The notes below the pieces were generated by a model. That model saw only the letters and a list, made by a program, of their open reading frames with translations, was not told where the DNA came from and did no database searches. This document shows, piece after piece, positions 32,633 to 42,647 of a stretch of 64,000 bases of DNA. Within the stretch, counting starts at the first letter, position 1, and every line of letters starts with the position of its first letter. Location: contig NZ_QHGY01000001.1 of the NCBI RefSeq assembly GCF_003254665.1, positions 806,001 to 870,000 of the forward strand, given 5' to 3'. The translations under genes and the position numbers were made by a program. The stretch comes from Billgrantia lactosivorans (lineage in GTDB: Bacteria; Pseudomonadota; Gammaproteobacteria; Pseudomonadales; Halomonadaceae).

Positions 32633-34618
32633 TCACAGTCGCCTCAGTCCCCACATGAAGTAGGCGCCACCGATCAGGGAGGCGACCAGGCCGGCGGGGA
32701 TCTCATAGGGAAAGATCACCTGCCGGCCGACCCAATCGGCCAATACCATCAGCAGCATGCCGACCAGCGCCGCCCCCAGCAGATGCTGGCGTGCCCGTGA
32801 CAGGCCCAGCAGCCTGGCCATGTGTGGCGCCAATAGCCCGACGAAGGAGAGCGGCCCCACCATCAGGGTCGCGCAGGCGGTCAACAGGGCCACCAACAGC
32901 AGCAGCGCCAGGCGCGCACGGCCCAGCTCCACTCCCAGCCCTCGCGTGGTCGCTGCCCCCAGCGGCAGGATGTCCAGCCAGCGGGAGAGCGGCAGGGTAC
33001 AGAGCGCCAGCAATGCCGCCAGTGCAGCCATCACGAGCGCACTGTCGAGATCGACGTAATAGGTGGAACCTGCCAGCCAGGCGAGCACTTGCTGTCCGCG
33101 CGGATCGCCGCCTGCCAGCATCACCCCGCGAACGGCATCGAACAATGCAGTGATCGCCACCCCGGTGAGCAACAGCCGCTCCGGCACGAAGCCACTGCGA
33201 CGATTGAGCACCGCCAGGACCAGCAAGGTGGCGAAGGCGCCCAGGGTCCCGACACCGGCGAGGACGCCGCCGCTCGGCGCGGCAAGCATGAAGACGCCGA
33301 CGATCAGGGCAATGGCGCACCCGCCACTGACCCCCAGCACCTCGGGGCTGGCCATGGGGTTGGCCGAGAGGCGCTGCAGCAGCGTGCCCGCCAGGGCCAG
33401 CATCAGCCCACTGGCGGCTGCCGCCAGCACGCGAGGCAGGCGCCACTGCATGATGTCCCAGTCGGCCGGCGCCAGCCAGAACCAGCCATCCGCGCCCTGC
33501 CCCAGCAGCAGCCCCAGCACGGTCGCCAGCAGCAGCCCGAGGACGAGGACCGCAATCAGACGCCCCGGGGCAACACGACGGTTGGCGAGCACGGTTGCGG
33601 GTTGCGGCGGACGATTTCCCTGCAGCTTCAGGCGCGGGATCAGCCACAGCAGCAGTGGCGCCCCCAGCGCACCGGTCACCGCACCGGTGGGAATCAGCGT
33701 CGACTGCAGGCCGGTGAAGCTCTGCAGCAGCAGGTCGGTCGTGGCGAGCAGTACCGCGCCCAGCAGCGTCCCCCACAGCAAACGCTCGCCGAGGCGACGC
33801 GCACCGGCAAGACGTACGATATTGGGCGCCGCCAGACCGATGAAACCGATGATGCCCACCACGCTGACGATGCTGGCGGTGATGAAGACCGCAAGCCCCA
33901 TGCCGGCGAAGCGCAGGTAGCGCAGCGATATGCCGAGGCTCCTGGCACTGGCATCGTCCAGCTCGAGCACCGCCAGCGGACGCAGCAGCAACCAGGCTGC
34001 CACGCTGCTGATGGCCAACCGCGGCCACAGCGTCGCCACACCGTCCCAGCCATTCTGGGCTAGCGAGCCCGCTCCCCAGATCATCAGGCCCGACAGCGCC
34101 TCGTGATTGAACAGCAGCAGGGCCGAGGCCAGGGCCCCGAGGTACAGGTTGACCACCAGCCCCGCCAGCACCACCACGATGGGGGCCAGGCCGCGTCGCC
34201 AGGCGAGCGCGAAGACCAGGCCCATCGCCAGCCCGCCGCCAGCCAGTGCCACCCATTCGCGCCCGAGCGCCAGCAGGCCAGGCGCCAGCAGGGTCGCGGC
34301 CAGCAGCGCCAGGTTGGCACCCGCGGCCACCCCCAGGGTGGTGGGCGACGCCAGCGGATTGCGCAGTACCTGCTGCATCAGCACCCCGGCCAGGGCCAAC
34401 CCGCCGCCGGCCAGGAGCGCAACCGTCAGCCTGGGCCACCAGGCGTAGTAGAGCAGCAGATCCCCGACCTCCCGCAACGACGGCGCCAGCAGAACCTGCA
34501 GTGCCGGTTCGATGCCCCCATGCTCCTGCAGGCTCAGCCAGAGGAGGCTCAGGAGCGGCAGGCTCAGCAGCAGACAGGTACGTGCCGGCGAGGCGGCCCG
34601 TATCGTGGGTGCACTCAT
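32633..34618 (-). CDS. fhuB: FhuB-type fused siderophore ABC permease
   Basis: A 661-residue inner-membrane protein made of two FecCD permease units in tandem, about 20 helices. Unit 1 (residues about 10-325) has [16 protein letters not shown] and [16 protein letters not shown]; unit 2 (about 340-661) has [14 protein letters not shown] and [16 protein letters not shown]. Such fusion is the FhuB arrangement, so one polypeptide makes the whole channel. GGGAG nine nt before the ATG at 34618 supports the start. The gene diverges from the small Cys-rich protein and fhuC-like genes over a Fur-box-containing gap. Confidence 0.92.
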   Translation of the reverse strand: MSAPTIRAASPARTCLLLSLPLLSLLWLSLQEHGGIEPALQVLLAPSLREVGDLLLYYAWWPRLTVALLAGGGLALAGVLMQQVLRNPLASPTTLGVAAGANLALLAATLLAPGLLALGREWVALAGGGLAMGLVFALAWRRGLAPIVVVLAGLVVNLYLGALASALLLFNHEALSGLMIWGAGSLAQNGWDGVATLWPRLAISSVAAWLLLRPLAVLELDDASARSLGISLRYLRFAGMGLAVFITASIVSVVGIIGFIGLAAPNIVRLAGARRLGERLLWGTLLGAVLLATTDLLLQSFTGLQSTLIPTGAVTGALGAPLLLWLIPRLKLQGNRPPQPATVLANRRVAPGRLIAVLVLGLLLATVLGLLLGQGADGWFWLAPADWDIMQWRLPRVLAAAASGLMLALAGTLLQRLSANPMASPEVLGVSGGCAIALIVGVFMLAAPSGGVLAGVGTLGAFATLLVLAVLNRRSGFVPERLLLTGVAITALFDAVRGVMLAGGDPRGQQVLAWLAGSTYYVDLDSALVMAALAALLALCTLPLSRWLDILPLGAATTRGLGVELGRARLALLLLVALLTACATLMVGPLSFVGLLAPHMARLLGLSRARQHLLGAALVGMLLMVLADWVGRQVIFPYEIPAGLVASLIGGAYFMWGLRRL

Positions 34619-34733
34619 GGCCAACGCTCCCGGCGTTCGTTGTCCGCCGCCCCTGCGCTCCCCAGCACGCTTTCGTCGCCCATGCATTCGACCCTTGACC
34701 CTTTTGACAACTGCACTGGCGGCGATCTTATCT

Positions 34734-34752
34734 GAAAACGATTCTCAATAAA
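34734..34752. promoter_or_regulatory. Fur box upstream of the fhuB-like gene
   Basis: 13 of 19 matches on the minus strand (TTGAGAATCGTTTTC core), 116 bp before the permease start and 88 bp before the plus-strand small gene. Confidence 0.68.
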
Positions 34753-34803
34753 ATTGCAGGATGTGCCTTATCGATTGACAGGGCGCATGAAGCCAACCAG
34801 AAT

Positions 34804-34822
34804 GCAAATCAGTCTCATTAAT
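34804..34822. promoter_or_regulatory. Fur box upstream of the small Cys-rich protein gene
   Basis: 12 of 19 matches on the minus strand (AATGAGACTGATT core), 18 bp before the start codon at 34840. Confidence 0.62.
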
Positions 34823-34839
34823 ACCCTCCGGGAGGATTC

Positions 34840-35250
34840 ATGGCCGCAGAGCGCTCCCAGCTTTACTACACCTGCGTCTTCCTGCACGTCTCCTTCCAGG
34901 CCATCCAGAACTCGATGGCGGCTTCCCGCGGACGAGACGAGACGCCGTGCTGGCTGGATGCACAGATGCTGAGCCTGCTGTTCGGCGAGCTGAAGCGCTG
35001 CCGGCGGGAAGCCGCCCCGTTCCGGGAGGCCTGCCCGCCGCTGGATGTGGCGATCTATCACTGCGGCCTGCTGATGGCGCAATGCCCCGCCGCCCTCGAT
35101 CGGCGGTTGTGCCAGCATCATCTCGAGGCCATCATGGCGCCACTCAAGCAAGCTACGGCTCAGCTCTCGGGCAGTGCCGGCCGTACCTCAGCCTGCGACG
35201 ACAGCTCACCCCGGCAGCGGCTGCGCAGCTGGCTGGGGTGGTCATCGTAG
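34840..35250 (+). CDS. Cysteine-rich small protein of unknown function in the iron locus
   Basis: A 136-residue protein I do not recognise. It is predicted cytoplasmic: no signal peptide and no membrane segment. It contains eight cysteines (residues 12, 37, 54, 65, 75, 82, 91, 119) and several histidines (CQHHLE near 91), mostly in a helical, Leu/Ala-rich context. A strong ribosome binding site (GGGAGG) precedes the ATG, and Fur boxes lie at 34804 and 34734. It is followed by a FhuC-like ATPase on the same strand. That setting suggests an iron-starvation-induced protein. Metal binding or redox use of the cysteines is possible but not shown. Confidence 0.7.
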   Translation: MAAERSQLYYTCVFLHVSFQAIQNSMAASRGRDETPCWLDAQMLSLLFGELKRCRREAAPFREACPPLDVAIYHCGLLMAQCPAALDRRLCQHHLEAIMAPLKQATAQLSGSAGRTSACDDSSPRQRLRSWLGWSS

Positions 35251-35273
35251 CCGTACCGGCAGCACTGGCCAAG

Positions 35274-35292
35274 GACAACAATTCTCGTTTAC
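35274..35292. promoter_or_regulatory. Fur-box candidate upstream of the fhuC-like gene
   Basis: 12 of 19 matches on the minus strand (GAGAATTGTTGTC core), 34 bp before the ATPase start. It would allow iron control of this gene separately from the small gene upstream. Confidence 0.5.
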
Positions 35293-35325
35293 CCTACGTC
35301 TCCGCAACTTCCCGCAAGGACTTTC

Positions 35326-36093
35326 ATGTTCGAGGTCAAGGCCGCCACCTTCGAGATCGATGGCAAGCCGCTGCTTCAGCCCGTCGAGCACCGCTTCACG
35401 GAAGGCAAGGTCTACGGGCTGATCGGCCACAACGGATCGGGCAAGTCGACGCTGGTCAAGCTGCTCGCCCGGCAGCAGCCGGTCAGTCATGGCGAGATCC
35501 TGCTCGACGGGCGCTCCCTGAGCGACTGGGGGCCGCGCGAGTTCGCTCGCCGTGTCGCCTATCTGCCCCAGCACCTTCCCAGTGCCGAGAACCTTACCGG
35601 GCGCGAGCTGATCGGCTTCGGTCGCTATCCCTGGCACGGTCTGCTGGGCCGCCAATCGTCCCGGGACAGGGCGGCGGTGGAACGTGCCATTGCGCTCAGC
35701 CACACCGAGACTTTCACCGACCGCCTGGTGGACACTCTCTCCGGAGGCGAGAGGCAACGCGTCTGGCTGGCCATGCTGCTGGCACAGGAGAGTCGCTTCC
35801 TGCTGCTGGACGAGCCGCTGGCGGCCCTCGACATCGCCCACCAGATGGAGGTGCTGGCCCTGATCCGCCAGCTGTGCGACGAATTGAAACTGTGCGTGAT
35901 CATCGTGCTGCACGACATCAACATGGCCTCGCGCTATTGCGATGAGTTGCTCGCGCTGCACAGCGGCCGCGTTCTGGCCCATGGCTCGCCCGACGAGATG
36001 ATGACCGACGCCACCCTGGAAGCCATCTACGGCCTGCCCATGCAGGTCATGCCCCATCCCAGCGCAGCGCATCGAATCGCCGTGGCATGCTGA
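35326..36093 (+). CDS. fhuC: FhuC-like siderophore ABC transporter ATPase
   Basis: A 255-residue ATPase: Walker A GHNGSGKST (about residue 34), FGRYPWHGLLG (about 97), signature LSGGERQRVWLAMLLAQE (about 138) and Walker B FLLLDEPLAALDIAHQ, with VLHDINMASRYCD downstream. These match FhuC closely. It has an AAGGA ribosome binding site and lies 75 bp after the small Cys-rich gene. It is the natural partner of the fused FhuB-type permease transcribed divergently. Confidence 0.9.
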   Translation: MFEVKAATFEIDGKPLLQPVEHRFTEGKVYGLIGHNGSGKSTLVKLLARQQPVSHGEILLDGRSLSDWGPREFARRVAYLPQHLPSAENLTGRELIGFGRYPWHGLLGRQSSRDRAAVERAIALSHTETFTDRLVDTLSGGERQRVWLAMLLAQESRFLLLDEPLAALDIAHQMEVLALIRQLCDELKLCVIIVLHDINMASRYCDELLALHSGRVLAHGSPDEMMTDATLEAIYGLPMQVMPHPSAAHRIAVAC

Positions 36094-36110
36094 GAGGCAG
36101 GCAGCCGGCC

Positions 36111-36147
36111 TTTAACGAAAGTCGCCGCAGCCATGGGCTGCGGCGAC
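36111..36147 (-). terminator. Terminator of the superoxide dismutase gene
   Basis: A perfect 12-bp GC-rich stem GTCGCCGCAGCC / GGCTGCGGCGAC with a 3-nt loop (36121-36147). On the minus strand it is followed by TTTCGTT. It also lies 28 bp after the convergent fhuC-like gene. Confidence 0.75.
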
Positions 36148-36172
36148 TCGCGATAGCGCGCTTGCACTGCGT

Positions 36173-36784
36173 TCAGGAAACGGCCTGCTGGTAACGGCGC
36201 TCCACGTCCTCCCAGTTGATCACGTTGAAGAAGGCCGCCACGTAGTCGGGTCGCTTGTTCTGGTACTTGAGGTAGTAGGCGTGCTCCCAGACGTCCACAC
36301 CCAGCACCGGGGTGTTACCGTGCATGTGCGGGCTGTCCTGGTTCAGGGTGTTCTCCACCACCAGCTTCTTCTCCGGAGTGACGCTCAGCCAGGCCCAGCC
36401 GCTGCCGAAGCGCCCCAGGGCCGCCTTGGTGAAAGCCTCCTTGAAGGCGTCGAATCCCCCCAGCTCGCTGTCGATGGCCTGAGCCACCCGGCCCTGGGGG
36501 TTACCACCACCGGTGGGCGACATCATTTGCCAGAACTTGGAATGATTCGAATGGCCGCCTCCGTTGTTGATCACCTCCTGTCGCTTTTCCTGCGGCACGC
36601 GATCGATGCTGGCCATCAGCTCGTCCACCGGAACATCCTCCAGTCCGGTACCCTCCAGCGCGGCGTTGAGCTTGTCGACGTAGGTCTTGTGGTGGCGCGA
36701 GTGGTGAATCTCCATGGTCATCGCATCGATATGGGGCTCGAGCGCATCGTAGGCGTAAGGAAGCTCGGGCAATGTATGCGGCAT
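36173..36784 (-). CDS. sodA: Superoxide dismutase, manganese type
   Basis: A 203-residue Fe/Mn-family superoxide dismutase; cytoplasmic. Metal ligands are seen in [13 protein letters not shown] (His about 27), HSNHSKFW (His about 82) and [13 protein letters not shown] (Asp and His about 165-169). The sequence NNGGGHSNH with Gly where FeSODs have Gln, and NQDSP supplying Gln later, are features of the Mn type (SodA). No Fur box was found upstream of this gene itself. Placement beside the iron-uptake island fits a Mn enzyme used when iron is scarce. Confidence 0.9.
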   Translation of the reverse strand: MPHTLPELPYAYDALEPHIDAMTMEIHHSRHHKTYVDKLNAALEGTGLEDVPVDELMASIDRVPQEKRQEVINNGGGHSNHSKFWQMMSPTGGGNPQGRVAQAIDSELGGFDAFKEAFTKAALGRFGSGWAWLSVTPEKKLVVENTLNQDSPHMHGNTPVLGVDVWEHAYYLKYQNKRPDYVAAFFNVINWEDVERRYQQAVS

Positions 36785-36987
36785 GTTCGCTCCTCCATGA
36801 AAGCAACGGATGAAAGCAACGGTCGAGGGGGAAGAAGTCCCCCGGATTCCATCCAGCTAGCATGGCAAAGAGTGGCGGTTCACGCTAATAGCGAATTCGC
36901 AGCCTGCATATAGCCATTCCTAATGTACTTGGTGAGTACGCAGGAAGCCGGCCCTGGGGCCGGCTTCCGAGGGGCTTGCGGGAGTGG

Positions 36988-37914
36988 TTACAGCTTGCTT
37001 TCCAACTCCGGCAGGATCTCGAACAGGTCGCCCACCAGGCCATAATCCGCCACCTGGAAGATCGGCGCCTCCTCGTCCTTGTTGATCGCCACGATCACCT
37101 TGGAGTCCTTCATGCCGGCCAGGTGCTGGATCGCGCCGGAAATGCCCACCGCGATGTAGAGCTCCGGGGCGACGATCTTGCCGGTCTGGCCCACCTGCAT
37201 GTCGTTCGGCACGAAGCCGGCGTCGACCGCCGCGCGCGAGGCGCCGATGGCCGCGCCCAGCTTGTCGGCGATGCCCTCGAGCAGCTTGAAGTTCTCGCCG
37301 CTGCCCATGCCGCGCCCGCCGGAGATGACCACCTTGGCGGCGGCGAGCTCGGGGCGGTCGCTCTGGGCCAGTTCCTGCTTGATGAAGGAGGACTGGCTGT
37401 TCTCGACCACCGTATCGACGCTCTCGACGGCGGCGCTACCGCTCTCGCCGACGGCGTCGAAGCCGGTCGAGCGCACGGTGATCACCTTGAGGCCGTCGTC
37501 GCTCTTGACCGTGGCGATGGCGTTGCCGGCGTAGATCGGCCGCTTGAAGGTGTCGGCATCGACCACCTCGACGATCTCGGAGATCTGCGAGACGTCCTTG
37601 AGCGCGGCGACGCGCGGCAGCACGTTCTTGCCGGTGGTGGAGGCGGCGGCGAGCACGTGGCTGTATGCGCCGGCGAGCTCGACCAGCAGCGCCCCCATGG
37701 GTTCGGCCAGCTGGTGGGCGTAGACGGCGTGGTCGGCCACACGGACCTTGCGCACGCCGTCGAGCCTGGCGGCGGCCTCGGCCACGGCGGCGACGTTCTC
37801 GCCGGCCACCAACACGTCGATGTCACCGCCGATGGCCTGGGCGGCGGCCACGACGTGGGCGGTGGCGCCAGCGAGCTGACCGTCGTGATGTTCGGCAAGT
37901 ACCAGGATGCTCAT
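36988..37914 (-). CDS. etfA: Electron transfer flavoprotein alpha subunit
   Basis: A 308-residue FAD-binding subunit of ETF, which carries electrons from acyl-CoA and other dehydrogenases to ETF:ubiquinone oxidoreductase. The C-terminal FAD domain has [12 protein letters not shown] (about residue 203) and [19 protein letters not shown]. It follows etfB by 14 bp, with AAGGAG before the ATG at 37914; an upstream in-frame ATG at 37932 overlaps the ribosome binding region. A GC hairpin without a T-tract (36943-36968) lies after the stop. Confidence 0.95.
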   Translation of the reverse strand: MSILVLAEHHDGQLAGATAHVVAAAQAIGGDIDVLVAGENVAAVAEAAARLDGVRKVRVADHAVYAHQLAEPMGALLVELAGAYSHVLAAASTTGKNVLPRVAALKDVSQISEIVEVVDADTFKRPIYAGNAIATVKSDDGLKVITVRSTGFDAVGESGSAAVESVDTVVENSQSSFIKQELAQSDRPELAAAKVVISGGRGMGSGENFKLLEGIADKLGAAIGASRAAVDAGFVPNDMQVGQTGKIVAPELYIAVGISGAIQHLAGMKDSKVIVAINKDEEAPIFQVADYGLVGDLFEILPELESKL

Positions 37915-37928
37915 GAAATCAGCTCCTT

Positions 37929-38678
37929 TCAAAGAACTTTGGCTTCGTTCTTGAGTTTGTCCACGAGCTCGTCGACGGAGCCCACCTTGATGCCGCCCTT
38001 GCGCTCGGCCGGCGACTCGACCTTGAGCAGCGTGAGTCGGCTCGCCACCTCGACGCCGAGGTCCGCCGGCGACTTGACGTCGAGCGGCTTCTTCTTGGCC
38101 TTCATGATGTCGGGCAGCTTGGCGTAGCGCGGCTCGTTCAGGCGCAGGTCGGTGGTGACGATGGCCGGCAGGGTCAGCTCGACGGTCTGCAGGCCGCCGT
38201 CGATCTCGCGGGTGACCTGGACCTTGTCGCCATCGACCACCACCTCCGAGGCGAAGGTGCCCTGGGGCAGGCCGGCGAGCGCCGCGAGCATCTGGCCGGT
38301 CTGGTTGTTGTCGGTGTCAATGGCCTGCTTGCCGAGAATGACGAGACCGGGCTGCTCCTCTTCCACCACCTTGGCCAGCAGCTTGGCCGCGGCCAGCGAC
38401 TCGACGCGCTCTTCGGTCTCGACATGCACGGCGCGGTCGGCACCCAGCGCCAGCGCGGTGCGCAGCTGCTCCTGGGCGGCCTTGGGGCCGATGGTGACGG
38501 CGACCACCTCGCTGGCGACGCCCTTCTCCTTCAGCCGCACGGCCTCTTCCACGGCGATCTCGCAGAAGGGGTTCATGGCCATCTTGACGTTGGTGAGGTC
38601 GACGTCGGAGTGATCCGGCTTGACGCGGATCTTGACGTTGTAGTCGATGACGCGTTTGACCGCGACGAGTACTTTCAT
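37929..38678 (-). CDS. etfB: Electron transfer flavoprotein beta subunit
   Basis: A 249-residue AMP-binding subunit of ETF. Typical start [38 protein letters not shown] (about residues 36-53), and the beta-subunit signature [20 protein letters not shown] (about 178-197). It is the first gene of the etfBA pair, divergent from the ETF:ubiquinone oxidoreductase gene that completes the pathway. Confidence 0.95.
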   Translation of the reverse strand: MKVLVAVKRVIDYNVKIRVKPDHSDVDLTNVKMAMNPFCEIAVEEAVRLKEKGVASEVVAVTIGPKAAQEQLRTALALGADRAVHVETEERVESLAAAKLLAKVVEEEQPGLVILGKQAIDTDNNQTGQMLAALAGLPQGTFASEVVVDGDKVQVTREIDGGLQTVELTLPAIVTTDLRLNEPRYAKLPDIMKAKKKPLDVKSPADLGVEVASRLTLLKVESPAERKGGIKVGSVDELVDKLKNEAKVL

Positions 38679-39025
38679 GGTGTCCTCGCTTGGTTCGATG
38701 GGGTGAACCGTCTGGTTTTGACTCGCTGACGCCCGGCACCTCGGGGGAGGGTCAACGACTCCTTAGAACCGGTTGGCATGCCTTTATATGTTTCATGCAA
38801 GCGTTTGATAGGCGCCGAATCGAAAAACTTTGCCAATGTGCCATAGCCCGGTCTGTGGCAACAATCCCCTGGCAGAGTCGAGTCATCCTACATTGCCATC
38901 GTAGGGGTGTCCTGAGTCGTTTATTATGCCTATCATGGAGAATATCGAGAAGCAAACGACCGTTTTATTTTCTTTCGACGTTGGTGGTAGCTGTCCGACG
39001 CCGGAGCCGAGGGAGGAGCGAGTGG
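38679..39025. other. Divergent promoter region of etfBA and the ETF:ubiquinone oxidoreductase gene
   Basis: 347 bp without a gene and clearly more AT-rich than its flanks between 38760 and 38990. It must contain promoters for both directions. A loose inverted motif (GTTTCATGCAAGCGTTTG, 38788-38805) recalls fatty-acid regulator sites of the PsrA type but does not fit well enough to call. Confidence 0.6.
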
Positions 39026-40696
39026 ATGTCTGAGCATGTAGAACGCGATTCGATGGATTTCGACGTGGTGATCGTCGGCGCCGGTCCCTCGGGGCTGTCG
39101 GCGGCCTGCCGCCTGATGCAGCAGGCGGGCGAGGCGGGCCAGGAGCTGTCGGTGTGCGTGGTGGAGAAGGGCTCCGAGGTGGGGGCTCATATCCTCTCGG
39201 GTGCGGTCTTCGAGCCCCGCGCGCTCCAAGAACTGTTCCCCGACTGGGAGGAGCGTGGCGCCCCGCTGACCACCCCGGCGACCCGCGACGAGGTCTACCT
39301 GCTCAAGGACGCCCACAAGGCACAGAAGCTGCCCAATGCCCTGGTGCCGAAGAGCATGCACAACACCGGCGGCGAACTCACTCGCTACGTGATCAGCGCC
39401 GGCAACCTGTGCCGCTGGCTGGCCGAGCAGGCCGAGGCGCTCGGCGTCGAGGTATTTCCCGGCTTTGCCGCGCAGGAGGTGATTCACGACGAGGACGGCA
39501 CCGTGCGCGGCATCCTCATCGGCGACATGGGCGTGGCCGCCGACGGCACACCCAAGGACAGCTACATGCCGGGCATGGAGCTGCGCGCCAAGTACACCCT
39601 GTTCGCCGAGGGTGCCCGCGGCCACCTGGGCAAGGCGCTGATCTCGCGCTTCAACCTCGACGCGGGCAAGGATCCCCAGCACTACGGCATCGGCCTCAAG
39701 GAGCTGTGGGACATCCCCGCCGACAAGCACGAGCCGGGGCTGGTCCTGCACGGTTCCGGCTGGCCGCTGGCCAAGGACACCCACGGCGGCTGGTTCCTCT
39801 ACCATGCCGAAAACCATCAGGTGGTGGTCGGCCTGATCATGGACCTCTCCTACCGGAACCCCTGGCTCTCGCCCTTCGACGAGTTCCAGCGCATGAAGCA
39901 CCATCCTGTGCTGGCCCAGCACCTCGAGGGCGGCAAGCGTGTGGCCTACGGCGCACGCGCCATCACCAAGGGCGGCCTCAACTGCCTGCCGAAGATGACC
40001 TTCCCCGGCGGCCTGCTGATCGGCTGCGATGCCGGCACGCTCAACTTCGCCAAGATCAAGGGCCTGCACACGGCGATGAAATCCGGCCTGGTGGCCGCCG
40101 AGGCGGTCTTCGAGGCCATCGCCGGCGGCGACGAGGGCGGCCAGGAGCTGACCGCCTTCAGCCGCAAGTGGGAGCAGAGCTGGGCCTACGCCGAACTCAA
40201 GGAGAGCGCCAGCTTCGGCCCGGCGATCCACAAGTACGGCACCGTGGGCGGCGGGGCCTACAACTTCCTCGACCAGTTGCTGGGTGGCAAGCTGCCCAAC
40301 GTGCACGACACCACCCCGGATCACGCGGCACTGAAGCCGGCCAGCGAGTTCGAGAGGATCGACTACCCCAAGCCCGACGGCAAGCTCTCCTTCGACAAGC
40401 TCTCCTCGGTGTTCCTGTCGAACACCAACCACGAGGAGGATCAGCCCTGTCACCTGCGGCTCGAGGACCCGGAGCTGCCGATCCGCGAGAACCTGCCGAA
40501 GTACGCCGAGCCGGCGCAGCGCTACTGCCCGGCCGGAGTCTACGAGGTGGTCGAGGACGACGACGGCAAGCCGCGCTTCCAGATCAACTTCCAGAACTGC
40601 GTGCACTGCAAGACCTGCGACATCAAGGACCCGGCGCAGAACATCAAGTGGGTGGCGCCGGAGGGCGGTGGCGGCCCCAACTACCCCAACATGTGA
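39026..40696 (+). CDS. Electron transfer flavoprotein:ubiquinone oxidoreductase
   Basis: A 556-residue membrane-associated FAD and 4Fe-4S enzyme that passes electrons from ETF to ubiquinone. FAD site VVIVGAGPSGLSAACRL near residue 12; the C-terminal ferredoxin-like part has the cluster cysteines in RYCPAGVYE and NCVHCKTCDIKDP (about residues 495-540) and ends GGGPNYPNM, as in human ETFDH. GGGAGGAG eight nt before the ATG at 39026 fixes the start; the long upstream extension of the frame is not coding. It is divergent to etfBA. Confidence 0.95.
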   Translation: MSEHVERDSMDFDVVIVGAGPSGLSAACRLMQQAGEAGQELSVCVVEKGSEVGAHILSGAVFEPRALQELFPDWEERGAPLTTPATRDEVYLLKDAHKAQKLPNALVPKSMHNTGGELTRYVISAGNLCRWLAEQAEALGVEVFPGFAAQEVIHDEDGTVRGILIGDMGVAADGTPKDSYMPGMELRAKYTLFAEGARGHLGKALISRFNLDAGKDPQHYGIGLKELWDIPADKHEPGLVLHGSGWPLAKDTHGGWFLYHAENHQVVVGLIMDLSYRNPWLSPFDEFQRMKHHPVLAQHLEGGKRVAYGARAITKGGLNCLPKMTFPGGLLIGCDAGTLNFAKIKGLHTAMKSGLVAAEAVFEAIAGGDEGGQELTAFSRKWEQSWAYAELKESASFGPAIHKYGTVGGGAYNFLDQLLGGKLPNVHDTTPDHAALKPASEFERIDYPKPDGKLSFDKLSSVFLSNTNHEEDQPCHLRLEDPELPIRENLPKYAEPAQRYCPAGVYEVVEDDDGKPRFQINFQNCVHCKTCDIKDPAQNIKWVAPEGGGGPNYPNM

Positions 40697-40712
40697 CGGT
40701 GCAACCTGACGA

Positions 40713-40737
40713 GGGGCGTGCCAGTCGGCGCGCCCTT
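40713..40737 (+). terminator. Probable terminator after the ETF:ubiquinone oxidoreductase gene
   Basis: Stem GGGCGTGCC / GGCGCGCCC (40714-40735, with one G-T wobble) and an AGTC loop, followed only by TTC. The T-tract is short. Confidence 0.5.
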
Positions 40738-40759
40738 CGCCGTTCCGGGCGGGTAGCGG

Positions 40760-41821
<1,062 letters not shown>

Positions 41822-41825
41822 TCAC

Positions 41826-42647
41826 TCAGCCTCGCGCCACCGGCCGCGCAGGGTCGCGTATCCACTCGCTCCACGAGCCGGGATAGAGCCGGGGCAGCGG
41901 GCGACCGGCGATGGCGTAGGCCAGCACGTTGTGGCAAGCGGTCACGCCGGAACCGCAGTAGGCCACCACGGCCTCGTCGCGGGGCAGCTCGGCGTCCAGC
42001 GTCTCGGCTGGCTTGAAGCGCCCCGTCTCGTTGAGGTTGGCGGCGCTGGGCCGGCACACCGCGCCGGGGATGTGCCCCGCCACCGGGTCGATGGGCTCGG
42101 CCTCGCCGCGGAAGCGCTCCTCGCTGCGGGCATCGACCTTGAGTTCCCGCCCCGAGAACACCTCGTCGGACGAGACCCGCGCCGAATCGTCGAACCGCGG
42201 CTGCCAGCCGCTCGGCTCGGGCAGCGCTTCCCGCCCCAGCACCAGCTCGCCACCCTCCTCCTGCCAGGCGCGCAGGCCGCCATCGAGTAGGCGGACCGAG
42301 GGATGGCCCGCCCACACGGCCAGCATCCACCAGGCCCGGGCAGCGGCCAGTTGCCCGCCCATGTCGTCCAGCACCACCAGCGGAACAGCGGGCGAGATGC
42401 CGAGCCGCTGCAGCGTGGCGGTAAAGGCCTCCGGCGTGGGCAAGGGGTGGCGGCCGCCGGCGCCCGGCATGGCCGCCAGGTCGCGATCGAGGTCGAGATG
42501 CAGGCTGCCGGGTACATGGCCGGCTTCCCACAGGCGACGCCCGGCATCGCGATCGCCCAGCCGCGCGCGACAGTCGAGCACCCGCGGAGGCTGTCGTCCC
42601 TGCAGTGAATCGGCCAGCTCGGTGGCCGTGATCAGCACCTGGCTCAT
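41826..42647 (-). CDS. sseA: 3-mercaptopyruvate/thiosulfate sulfurtransferase (SseA-like)
   Basis: A 273-residue tandem rhodanese protein: inactive N-terminal domain (VLDCRARLGDRDAGRRLWEA, GHVPGSLHLDLD) and catalytic C-terminal domain (KVDARSEERFRG, GHIPGAVCRP) with active-site cysteine in CGSGVTACH (about residue 233). The CGSGVTA loop is the 3-mercaptopyruvate type, while rhodaneses proper have CRKG. The ATG at 42647 overlaps the helicase stop (ATGA) and has AAGGAGA upstream, so it is the last gene of a long core operon. Confidence 0.9.
   Translation of the reverse strand: MSQVLITATELADSLQGRQPPRVLDCRARLGDRDAGRRLWEAGHVPGSLHLDLDRDLAAMPGAGGRHPLPTPEAFTATLQRLGISPAVPLVVLDDMGGQLAAARAWWMLAVWAGHPSVRLLDGGLRAWQEEGGELVLGREALPEPSGWQPRFDDSARVSSDEVFSGRELKVDARSEERFRGEAEPIDPVAGHIPGAVCRPSAANLNETGRFKPAETLDAELPRDEAVVAYCGSGVTACHNVLAYAIAGRPLPRLYPGSWSEWIRDPARPVARG

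Noticed and set aside
36943..36968. Perfect 12-bp hairpin after etfA as a terminator
   Set aside because: No T-tract on the minus strand side; kept only as a note under etfA.
38788..38805. PsrA/FadR-like operator between etfB and the ETF:ubiquinone oxidoreductase gene
   Set aside because: The inverted halves do not match the known spacing or both arms; similarity is too loose to call.
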